37,730 nucleotides of DNA, taken from contig RQSC01000030.1 in the NCBI GenBank assembly GCA_013416795.1, positions 1 to 37,730 of the forward strand, read 5' to 3'. This document shows positions 10,078-19,300 of the stretch, one piece after another. Within the stretch, counting starts at the first letter, position 1, and each line of letters begins with the position of its first letter. The notes beneath the pieces were generated by a model. The model ran no database searches and was not told where the DNA came from. It saw only the letters and a program-made list of their open reading frames with translations. This stretch comes from Prasinococcaceae sp. CCMP 1430 (Eukaryota > Prasinodermophyta > Palmophyllophyceae > Prasinococcales > Prasinococcaceae). A program made the position numbers and the translations under genes.

Positions 10078-10330
10078 GCCCCTGCGCCGAGCCCGCAACC
10101 CCCTCTGCGGCCGGTGCGCGCCGTGCGCGCACTGTGCCGCGGCACCCGCGCCTCCCCGCTCCTTCCTCGCTCCTCGGGGCGCGTGGCGCGTGCGTGCACT
10201 GGCAGATGCGGTGCATGAGCCACCTTCATTGATTTGACCTGCCTGATTGATGTCCTGTTCAAATTAAAAAAAAATCAGATCGCCATCAATCTGAATGCAC
10301 TTTGCACGCATGCGCTTGGCGTCGTAGTGG
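10078..10330. other. Intergenic region between two minus-strand genes
   Basis: This region holds the promoter side of the transporter gene and the 3' flank of the methyltransferase gene. It contains an A-rich tract (aaattaaaaaaaaatc, 10261-10276) followed by a short hairpin, CAGAT...ATCTG, at about 10275-10292. No gene is seen. Confidence 0.4.
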
Positions 10331-11251
10331 CTATAGACACCGACGGGACCCACGCTTGCGCAGCACGTAGAGGTAGAAGGTCGCCTTCTTCTTGTGCACC
10401 TCGCGCACACCATCGAGCCGCCAGTCGAGTCCCTTGCGGCACAGCATGTGCGTGCGCGTCGTCGGCCCGCCGTATGAGAGGCACACGTACACGCCGCCAG
10501 GCCGCAGCACGCGGTGCGACTCGTTCAGCATGCGTGCGATGTCGGCCTCAGCGTCTTCATTGTTGGCCAGGCTGTCCAGCGTCGCCTTGTCGACGACGGC
10601 ATCGAAGGAGCCACCCTCGGCATCCAGTGAGCGTACGTCCATTTCCGTGTAGGTGATGCGCGCTCCGGCGTCCGGGCCGCCAGCAACAGCTTCCCGCTCC
10701 TGCTGACGCACCTGCATGAACTTGACCGCCTGTGGCGAGAAGTCTACCGCAAGCATGTTGTCACACATGCGTGCGTCGGCGAGCTCCTCGCAGAGCAGGC
10801 TCATGCCGCAGCCTAGCACGAGCGCTCGCTCGCCGAGGAGGGGGCCGTCGCCAGTGCCGCCACCGCTGCCAACCTCGGACGCGCATTTGCTCGCTTGCAT
10901 GAGCTCTTCGAGCGGCTCACGCCACGCGTCGAACCGAACGTACCATTCCTCATTGGCGAGCGCCTTCTCGCGCGCGCCACCATCGCTGTCACTGCCGCTG
11001 TCCGCGCCCGCCGCGCGTTCATAGCGTTCGCCCCAGTACCGCTGCGAGCCGTACACAGACGCCGACGCCGAGACTGCGGGCGCGCACTCGCGTGCGCCAC
11101 GCGCTCCCACTCCCTCGCCACTCATGCACGCCTCGCCCTCGGCCCCGCCCCCGCCTTCTCTGCTGTTCACCTCCTCACTGGCATTGGCAGCCGCTAGCTG
11201 CGCCGCCTTCTTGGCCGCGAGCCGCGCGATGAGCTCCTCAAGCCGCCCCAT
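10331..11251 (-). CDS. METTL13/EEF1AKMT4-like SAM-dependent methyltransferase
   Basis: Single exon of 306 residues, ATG 11251-11249 to TAG. The class I methyltransferase core is complete: motif I ALVLGCGMSLLCEEL, acidic strand 2 LAVDFSPQAV, ITYTEMDVRSL, then FDAVVDKATLDSL and HRVLRPGGVYVCLSYG. The pre-core YGSQRYWGERYER and the ending FYLYVLRK are typical of METTL13/EEF1AKMT4 enzymes, which methylate lysines of translation elongation factor 1A. Most of the family has GCGNS in motif I; here it is GCGMS. The N-terminal 75 residues form a helix (RLEELIARLAAKKAAQLAAA) followed by low-complexity sequence. It is divergent from TEN1. Assignment to the family is good; the substrate is inferred from the family only. 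Confidence 0.82.
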   Translation of the reverse strand: MGRLEELIARLAAKKAAQLAAANASEEVNSREGGGGAEGEACMSGEGVGARGARECAPAVSASASVYGSQRYWGERYERAAGADSGSDSDGGAREKALANEEWYVRFDAWREPLEELMQASKCASEVGSGGGTGDGPLLGERALVLGCGMSLLCEELADARMCDNMLAVDFSPQAVKFMQVRQQEREAVAGGPDAGARITYTEMDVRSLDAEGGSFDAVVDKATLDSLANNEDAEADIARMLNESHRVLRPGGVYVCLSYGGPTTRTHMLCRKGLDWRLDGVREVHKKKATFYLYVLRKRGSRRCL

Positions 11252-11879
11252 CGCGCGCGCTTTGCGCGGGTATACTTCGCGTGCGCTCCCGCTTGCGCTC
11301 CTGCGCGAGCGCTCCTGTGCGCAGTGGCGTGCACGCAACCGCGCGCGACTGCGTCTGCCCGCGCGTTTGTGCGCTCACACCAGCCGCCACATGGCTGTGC
11401 CGTGGATGCGCACCCGACCTCCGTCCCACCCACCCACCCACTTGCCCCTTGCAAATGCACACGTGCCATGCATGCAGTGTGGCGCGCCTGCCCGCGCGTG
11501 TGCGACCGCGCGCCATGTCACCGAATCGAACCACACCGCGCGCCCCATGCGGGGGGCGGGCGCCCACCTGCGGCGCGTGCCCCCCGCACCTCACCGCTGC
11601 CGCTGCTGCAAGGGGGGCTCGACGTGGTGTGCCGTCGTGTGCCGTGGCCCGCAGTGACAGCTGGGAGAGCAGCGGCGCCGCGCGCTAGGGTGCGGTGCTC
11701 CGCTCAGCGCCTGGCTGCGTTGCATCGCGTCGTGCAGCGCAGACCGCGCCTACTGAGCCGTTGCGCAACGCACAGCGCGCGCACTGAAAGCCGGCCGAGG
11801 TGGGGGCCATTGTCGCCACCAACGCCGCGAGGGCCCGCGGGTGTTTGGGTGTGGCTGGTGTGGCCGCGAGGCAGGCAAG
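11252..11879. other. Divergent intergenic region (methyltransferase / TEN1)
   Basis: These 628 bases are GC-rich with many GCGC and CACC runs (cccacccacccac near 11427). It must contain both promoters, but no TATA box or recognised element stands out. A GGTTCGATTC word on the minus strand near 11525 resembles a Pol III box B, but no tRNA folds around it. Confidence 0.4.
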
Positions 11880-12425
11880 ATGTCGACGGTGGCAGGTGCG
11901 CCGGCCTCAGGCCGCGTCGTGCTCCCGGACGAGGTGTGCGCAGCGATGGTCGGCGCGTCAGTGCGCGTGACGGGGAACGTCGCCAAGATCGACGCCGCGG
12001 CGGGCACGGCGACACTCGAACAGGTGCGCATGTGGAGGTGGCGCACACGTCCCTACCCCCTTGGGCTATGGTCCCATCTCTCTCTCCTTCTCTTTCGCAG
12101 GCGCGAGCCAGTGCATGCCGACGCCACGCGCACGCTGACCATTGCGCTCGCACTCGTACTCGCGGCGCTCGTTGCCACGGCGCAGTCCGAGCTGGTCATC
12201 GACCTTAGCAACTGCGGCACGTGCTCAGGGGTAGACGGCCACCACGGCGGCGGTGGCGCACCGCCTGTCGTAGGGCGCACCTTCCAATTCATAGGCGAGG
12301 TCGTGCGGCGCGAGGTTGGTGCGGGCGTTGCAGTCGCAGCGCGCATCTCGCGCGACGTCACAGGGATCGACATGCCCCTGTACGCGAATGCGGTGCGCCT
12401 CAGGCGCGCGAGAGGCTACCCCTGA
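11880..12425 (+). CDS. TEN1: TEN1-like subunit of the CST telomere complex
   Basis: Two exons, 11880-12023 and 12186-12425, give 127 residues, close to the usual length of about 120-125. A single OB fold is visible: GASVRVTGNVAKIDAAAGTA (strands 1-2), SELVIDLSNC, VGRTFQFIGEVVR and VAARISRDVTGIDMPLY. The last element, a V-x-G-[IM]-[DN]-[ML]-P-L helix start, is diagnostic for TEN1. TEN1 binds STN1 and CTC1 to protect telomere ends and help lagging-strand fill-in. The donor is GTGCGC at 12024. The acceptor at 12184-12185 (GCGCAG) gives the best fit to family length. A stronger-looking pyrimidine tract ends at 12100 but puts the exon out of frame, and a GCGAG acceptor at 12107 would add 26 residues, some hydrophobic. 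An island tgtatatatag follows the stop by 70 bases. Confidence 0.75.
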   Translation: MSTVAGAPASGRVVLPDEVCAAMVGASVRVTGNVAKIDAAAGTATLEQVRMWRWRTRPYPLGLWSHLSLLLFRRREPVHADATRTLTIALALVLAALVATAQSELVIDLSNCGTCSGVDGHHGGGGAPPVVGRTFQFIGEVVRREVGAGVAVAARISRDVTGIDMPLYANAVRLRRARGYP

Positions 12426-12634
12426 GAGGCGCGCGCTCAGTCAAGAGCCTGCACAGCGCGCGGCGCCGTGGCGTCTTCACATGCACACACTTTACTGTAT
12501 ATATAGTCTATAGTCCACCAATCATGCAACGTGTCGCGACCTGTCAGGGCAACAGCATACGCTTCAATCGTCGGGCTCGAGGCGCGCCCATCAGGCCGTC
12601 ATCTCCCGAAGTGCAATGCCCCAGTGCCTCGGCC
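12426..12634. other. Convergent 3' region between TEN1 and the RBR ligase
   Basis: The region holds the AT island ctgtatatatagtctatag (12495-12513), the same type found at other 3' ends here, and nothing else recognisable. The TATATATAG word is probably not a promoter, because both flanking genes end here. Confidence 0.4.
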
Positions 12635-15600
12635 TCATTCGCGGACGATGCGGGATACGCTCAGGAAGTGCTCCCGCGCGCGCCGCACCAGCATTGCGAG
12701 GTTTCGCAGCGTCTCCACGTGCGTCGCATGCGCCTCTGCGGACCCCACTTCCTGCTCAGCGCCTTCGATTGCGCGGCGAAGCCGTTCGGCGTAATTGCGC
12801 AGGGTCTGTTGCTGAAACTCGATCATTGCGAGGTCCTGCGGCGAGCGCTCAGCCCCCATCCTGTGCGTGGCGGTGGTAGGAACGCCAGTGCCGCCGCCGC
12901 CATGCTGGGTGACGAGGGTCGACACCTCGGCGCACGCGAGAGTACTGTTGACGCCGCGAATGAGCGCGCGCATTTCCACCAAGACCTCGCCCAGCTCTTG
13001 GGGTTCTATCTCAGTTGGGCAGGCTCCTTGCACATCACCATCCCACCACTCCGGACCAAGGAGGTCGTTGTGCCTGTCAACGACTTCAACGACGGCGTCC
13101 ATGAACGCAGTGGCGGCCTCGAGCAGCTGCGCTGGTGTCGCAGCCGCGGCCTCCGCAGTCGCAACCTCAGTTCTCTCCGAGGACGCGGTGTTGCCCCCCT
13201 CGCTGCTGTCAACGGCACCACTGCCGCATGCCCCACCCCGCGGGGAGCTAGGGGGAGGAGCGATGTCGACATTAGCGTCGCTTGCGACCTCCTCGCTGAG
13301 CGCGACGTCTCCGCCCTCTGACGAAGGAGCTGCGCGGGGATTGGGATGTCTGAGGACACCCGAAGGACTGGCAATGTACGGGAGCGTAGCACGGACGACT
13401 TCGCGATCATGCGAGGCCTGCGCTTCCCGCAGCGCTACGAGCCGCACGCGGAAGTTCCGCGCGCGGTTTGCCAGTGTGCCCAAATGGGGCAACTCCTCGG
13501 CAGACTCTTGCCGTGCGCGTGCGCCAGCGGGCCCGGGATGGTTGGGTGCGCAACTCCCAGCACGGCGCGCAACGATGATCCAGTAGTTCGGAGCGTACCG
13601 ACACGGCCGGTCCTGCCGGTAGCGCCCAGCAAGCCGTTCCCAGGGCGAACGTTTGGGCACATAGGAGTCGCGAGCCTCGGTATCCCGGCGCATGCGTTCT
13701 GCTATCCACGCCGCTCGGTCGGGCGGCTTCTCGCCCACCGATCCCGTGATAGGCTGCCGCTTCCTGTCACGAGGCGATAATCGACCAGATGCCTGCCCCC
13801 TCGTCTCCCCGAATGTCTTCGCGAACAGCTCCTCGTACTCTTGCTTGGTGCGCACGGTCACGGACCCTGGGCATTTGTGCCCGTGCCCAGTCCACGCGGC
13901 AAGACAAACGAAGCAAAACTCAAAGCCGCAGCTGCGGCAGCGCATGTGAGAACACCCGCCGTCGTGCTCGATTGGCCGATAGCAATTTGGGCAATCCTTT
14001 GTGTGAGTGGCGAGATACTCATCATTCTGTTTCGCGATCACGTCGTTATCCACGGCGCCTGTCGCTTCCGCTGCACCTTCTTGTTGTACCGTAGATGCGG
14101 GTCTAGGATTGTCGTCTGCAGCAGTGGCAGTGGCTGCTGCGGCGCCTCCAGCTGAAGCTCCTGCGGGCTCCGGCGCAGCGGCATGCCACTGTCGATTTTG
14201 GGCCGGGCGCGGCGCGCGCATCGCCACGGGCGTGTCCTCGACGGGGTCCGGGTCGTCAAAAAGGCCCGCGAGAGCTGCGTCATCCAGCAGGCCTGCTTCT
14301 TCTGGCCTTGGCAGCAGGTCGTCCAATGCAAGAGTCAACTGGTCGGCGATCATCGGGGGTGCACGGATCGTTGGACGTGCAGACCGTCCCTGCACCTCTA
14401 TAGCCGCATCCTCATCACTGTCTGCAACTGTTGGATCATCCACATCAACGCCTGCAACCGTTGGATCTATCACGGGCGCGGCTCTCATCAGTTCGTCGCG
14501 ACGGATATCCTCCGTTGGATTTGCCACGGCCATAGCTCTCGTCTGTTCGTCGCGATGAATATCCTCGAAGGCTGCCACCAGGACGTCGAGGATGGCCAGC
14601 CTATCGCTCGAGCCATTCTGCGCCATGGCACTAGCGCGCGTGACAGCGCCAGCTGCACGCTCATCGCTGAAGATCCTGCACGCAAAAAAAGCCATCAGAG
14701 GCGACATCCGCCCTGCTCCGAATGTTTCGAGCCAGCGCACAAGTTCGGCGCGCCCAGAAACATCACCTCCAGCGGCGGCACTCCCAGCGGCGGCGCTACC
14801 AGCGGCGGCGCTGCCAGCGGCGGCGCTGCCAGCGGCGGCACTCCCAGAGGCGGCGCTGCCAGCGGCGGTGCCCACAGCAATGGCAGTATCCCCAGCAGCA
14901 CCGCCGTTAGGGACGGCAGCAGCCTCCGCGGCAGCGCCAGAGTTGGTAGTAGTGCCCTGGGCCGCCCTTCTTAAGCTACGCATCGCTTCTTCCCAGGTGT
15001 TCCTGACATTGAGGTCCCTGTCGTGGGCGGCCTCGAAGCGGAGGTCCCTAGTAGCCTCGGCGAGCGCCGTCCTCGCATCATGCAGCGCTCGGCGCACTGA
15101 TTGGGTGCCCTTGTCGACGACTTCGACGGTGGTTCTCCATGACCGCATCTGCGCACACGTCGCAGGCTCGTGCCCGGCCGCGCCACAAAGGAAGCAAAAC
15201 GTCCACCCGCAACTGCAGACGACGTCGAACCCCGTGCCATTTTCCTTCGCACGGTCCACATCCCTCCGAGGAGCCTGCACAACGCCATTACAGCCTCCAG
15301 GGCGCGAGCAATGCACCTGATGCGACGGCAGCAACTCGGCTCGCACGCGCGCGAAATGCTTGACGGCGTCCGCGTCGACCTTTCGCGGCGACGCGCGTGC
15401 CGTGTCAGCACGTCAGCCATCGGGACGCAAACGTCAGGCGAGGAGCGCGCGGGCGGCCGCGACCCACGCACCAGCTGTGCCACCATCCCCAGCGGAAGAA
15501 AGCCCTGCTCTTCGTCGCCAGCGGCCATGCAGGTCGGACACGAGACTGAACCGGGATGGCCTTGGCCAGTTCCAGCCGCTAGCGAGCTGATGGTGTGTTT

Positions 15601-16164
15601 CACGTAGTTCACGGCGCAGTCACGATGGCAGATGTGGTGGCAGCCGCGGAATGTGACGGTCGCCGTCGCTTCGGCGGTGCCTGCACTTGCCTCGACGTCC
15701 GAGCTGCCAATGTCCTCCATGCATATCGGGCACAGACGACGACCAAGCTCCTCATCCTGCGAGCTCTTGCCGATGCGCTTGAGCATGCTGCGCAGACCTG
15801 CCCCCCTGTCCTCGTCGTCGTCGCCGCCCCCGTCGCTGCCACGGCGACCGAGCACCCCCTGCGGATCCCATCGTTTCCTCACAAGCTGTTCCTCGGCCTC
15901 CTCCGGGCTCACATTCCGCAGCTCTGCGAGGAGCGCGATGTCCTCGCGCCTGCGCTCGTCGAGCTGGTACGGCGCAAAGGTCCGAATGTCCGCCTCCTCG
16001 CGCCCTGCGCGCCCTTGCTGCCCGCCCGTGGCGGACTCGTTGCCATTTCGGGTGGAGGGCTCGCCGTACCCCTCGTACGCGCTCGCGTCGGAATCGAAGG
16101 TGACGCAACTCCAGTTGCTGACGTCGCTCCCGTAGCCGCTCGTCGAAATGGCGGCCCCAGCCAC
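12635..16164 (-). CDS. RBR (RING1-IBR-RING2) E3 ubiquitin ligase with very long linker
   Basis: Two exons, 16164-15472 and 15379-12635, with a 92-base intron (GTGCGT...AAAG) in phase 0, give about 1,145 residues. RING1 lies near residues 143-205 (LCPICMED, then GCHHICHRDC and SCPTC). IBR lies near 250-306 (HCSRPGGCNG and CSCGWTFCFLCGAAGHEPATC without gaps). RING2 lies near 694-739 (KDCPNCYRPIEHDGGCSHM, then CRSCGFEFCFVC and GHGHKCPG). The Cys of GGCSHM is the expected catalytic residue that takes ubiquitin from E2 before transfer. IBR and RING2 are nearly 390 residues apart, where most RBRs have a few tens. The linker has an Ala-Gly-Ser tandem repeat and acidic stretches. The C-terminal 350 residues are Ser/Ala/Glu-rich with helical segments. 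The 5' end is unresolved: the frame begins with GTG at 16164 and has no ATG back to the stop at about 16292, so a further 5' exon is likely. Confidence 0.85.
14771..14870 (-). repeat. 15-bp coding tandem repeat (Ala-Ala-Ala-Gly-Ser units)
   Basis: About 6.7 copies of a 15-base unit (plus strand agcggcggcgctgcc and close variants) encode an AAAGS-type flexible run in the RBR ligase, between the IBR and RING2 domains. Copies differ by one to three substitutions. Confidence 0.9.
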
Positions 16165-16320
16165 GCCTGAGCCGGCGCGGGCGTCCCCCTCGGCCGCGCC
16201 GCCGCCGCCCGGACCCCATCTCCGTGCGCACTTCCCCCCGGCAGCGCGCCGCGCACCGCCCGCTGCTTGCGCGGCCGCGCGAGGCCGGAGGCATCAATTT
16301 CGAGGCGCTTTCCGCCGATT
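16165..16320. other. Short gap between two minus-strand genes
   Basis: The coiled-coil gene ends at 16321 and the RBR frame starts at 16164. These 156 bases are GC-rich and contain no convincing start codon in the RBR frame. An ATG at about 16292-16290 is in a different frame, so a frameshift or a small intron would be needed. Confidence 0.4.
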
Positions 16321-19300
16321 CTAAATTGATAGTGATGTACACATGTATGGGACATTGTCCGTTTTGTTCCGAATGTTATCTGCGCTTCGGCCTCGCGATC
16401 GCTCGGTGCGCTGGCAGGCGGAGCGGGGAGGGGGGCGGCGGGGCGCGGGGCGCGGGCGCTCGCCCGGCGACGGGCCGAGCGCCGCCGCCGCCGCGGAGGC
16501 CGCCATGTCCGCCACCTCCATCTCCTCGAGCGGCAGGCTGGCCATCTCGCGGCGGAGCCACGCGAGCTGCGTCATGACGGACTCGGCATCGCTCGGCGCA
16601 GCGGCCAGCGGCGCTGCAGCCGGTGGCGGTGCGGGCGCGGCGCTCAGCGGTGGCCAGGGCTGCCCGAGCTGCGCCCCCACGTGCGGCAGCGGCTGCGTCC
16701 CAGTGGCGGGCGCGGTGCCCCGCATGCGGCTCAGCGCTTCGTCGAGCTCCTGCAGGCGGCGCTTCTGCAGCGTCTCAGAGACCACACCAGCCGCCGTGAT
16801 GCCCATGGCTGGCGTCCGAGGGCTGTTGGCGTCCACGTCTGCCAGGACGCCGCGATGCGCGCCGCCCGCAGAGCTGTGTGGCGATGTCGGCATCGCGGGC
16901 GGCAGCGGCGCGCTCACCGAGTCCTTTGCGACCTCAGCGAACAGGTCATCCAGCTTGAGGTCTTCTGCCGCTCTCGGCGGCTTCTGGTCCTCGAGTGGCG
17001 ACGGTTCTGCCTCGTCCACGCGCGCGCCGGTCGCTAACGCTGCCTCTTTCTGAAGACGCTCGACCGTGTGCGTCAATTGCTCCACGCGTGCCTGCAAGTC
17101 CGGGGCTGTGGTGCTTGCCTCAACGGCTGCACCTTCCCTCACGGTCACGTCGCCCGCCGACGCGACGGCCTGCCCGCCGAGCGTCGCCCGCGAGCTCTCA
17201 CCCACCGTGACGCCGGTGTCTGAAGCAGCCTGGCCATCGGTGGGAGCACACCCGGCACCTTCGGTGGCGCTTTCGCGCGGCGTCAACTTCTTTGAGGCCG
17301 CCAGCTCCGTGCTCGCTCCGAAGAGCACTCGGCGATGGGGCTCGCGCGCAGGCGTTTCCGAAGGCGAGATGCTCGCGCGCGCCGGTGTGGATGCGACGGA
17401 CCCCCCGGTCGGGGCCGGAGCGCTCTCCTGCGCGGTCGATGCCCTCTTTGGGTTGCTTGTTCGCATGTGGGCGGGGGTCCTGCCGTGGCTGAGGTGCGTG
17501 GTGAGCGGGTCGGAGCTCGAAAGCGGCACGCGCGCGAGGTGCCACGCAGCTTTGCGCAGCTGAGCGAGGAGCGCCTCAGCCTGCATGCGCTGCGCAAAGT
17601 CGCACTCGCCGAGAGCGCCCTGCACCTCCTCGTCTGAGAGCGCGTGTGCGCATCCCTGCATAAGCAGGAACAGCGTGATGCCGTCACCCGACATCCACAC
17701 GACCACGTCGTCGGGCACCAGCAGCGCATCGCAGTCCGATGCGAGCTTGCTAATCAGCTCGGCCTCTCCGCGCATGAAAGGTCGTACGCGCCCACGTGAT
17801 ACAATGGCTGAGGCGAAGTCACCCAGGCCAGCGAACATGTGCAGCTTCCTCAGACACGGAAGCACCAGCTCGCGCGCCTGCTCCTGCACGGTCGCGCCTT
17901 CCTCAGAGGCGGCGCCGCTGCCCGCCCCAGCCCGCGAGAGGCGCTGGACCAATTCGTCGCCCTCTCCACCACGTTGGGCAAGGCGGTCGGCAAGCTCCGC
18001 TATGCGTGACTGCAATTGCTCCGTCGACGCATGCTCGCCTGTAGCTGTGCGCGTGCCGCTCTCGGCGGCCTCGCGCAGCAGCGCGTGCTTCTCGCGCTCG
18101 AGGCGCGACAGCTCCACGCGCAGCGTCTCAGCCGCCTCGTCCGCCGCGCGCTGCTGCTCGAGCAGCGCAGCGTCGGATTGCGCCACTCGCACCTCCAGCT
18201 CGTCACGTTCCGCCTCGAGCAACTCGGCAGAGCGCTTGTTCAGCGCCGCCGACATCTGCGCCACCCGCTCTTGGAAACCGTCCAAATGGCCCGTGCGCGC
18301 GGCCTCTTCCTGCGCGAGCGCGAGCTGCTCGCGCAGCTCGGCCAACTCTTGCTCATGCGCGCGCTGCTGCTCGGCGGCAGTGTGCCTGGCCTCGGCAAGC
18401 TCCTCCTGAAGCGCCATGTGCCGTTCGGACAGCACGCCAAGGCCGTCCTCGCTCGTGGCGAGGCCATGCCTGAGCTCGGTCACGTCGGCCTCAGCTGCGC
18501 TGAGGCTTGCGGCTGCCCCACGCTCGCGCGAGAGCTCTTCGGTGAGCGCGCCACGCTCCTCCTCGAGCTTTGCGATCACGGCCCCCAGTCGTCGCTCGGT
18601 CTCCACGCGCAGGCTCTCCTCCTTTTGTAGCCGCGTGCCGAGGTCATCGACCTGCTCCTTGAGCTCCGCCATGGCCTCGTATGTGCGAGGAAGTTCTTCC
18701 TCCGCAATGACGCGAACGGCGCGGTCCTCGAGCTGAGCCTGAACATCCTCGAGCTTTTCGGCGATGCACATGATTTCGCTCCGATCGTCCACGCGCCTCA
18801 GTGCCAGGCGCTCCCGAAGCTTATCTGCGGCGGCGAGGCTCTCCTCAGTTCCATTGATGCCGTCGAGCACGTGCTGTGCCTCGCGCAAGTCATCGCGCAT
18901 CTCTGCGATCTGCTCCTCAAGCTCGTGCTCGCGCTTCTCAGCCTTCTCACGCGTCTGCTCCAGCTCGTTGCTAAGGTAGGTCACTTGTCCCTGCAGTGCG
19001 TCTACGGCCTTGCTCTGCTCTGAGGTACGAGACACGAGCTTGGCATCAGCGTCGCGCGCATCCTGCTGGCTTTCCTCCAGTCGCTCCTCTAACTGGCGGC
19101 GGGCCAGCTGCTCGTGATGCAGCTTGTCCTGCAGTGTCACACGCTCCCTGCGCGTCTCTTCCAGGGCATCATTGAGCTCCTCCACGCGCTGCTCGAGCCA
19201 CGTGGACTGCTCCGCGGCGTGCAACGCCACGCCCAGCTCACGCTCGATCTCAGCGCGCTGCACGCGCTCCGCCGCCAGCGCCTCTGCAATCTCAGCGCGC

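Noticed and set aside
1-10100. A lipid-modification gene cluster (SCCPDH-like, cyclopropane synthase, hydrolase, transporter)
   Set aside because: Genes lie on both strands with separate promoters, a chromatin reader sits among them, and no shared pathway can be shown.
11490-11545. tRNA suggested by GGTTCGATTC on the minus strand
   Set aside because: No stem pairing around the loop and no box A.
12108-12185. Hydrophobic LTIALALVLAALVATA stretch as a TEN1 membrane segment
   Set aside because: It falls between OB-fold strands where homologues have only a short turn; it is better explained as intron.
14771-14870. CRISPR-like array
   Set aside because: Units are contiguous 15-mers without spacers and lie in coding sequence of a eukaryotic gene.
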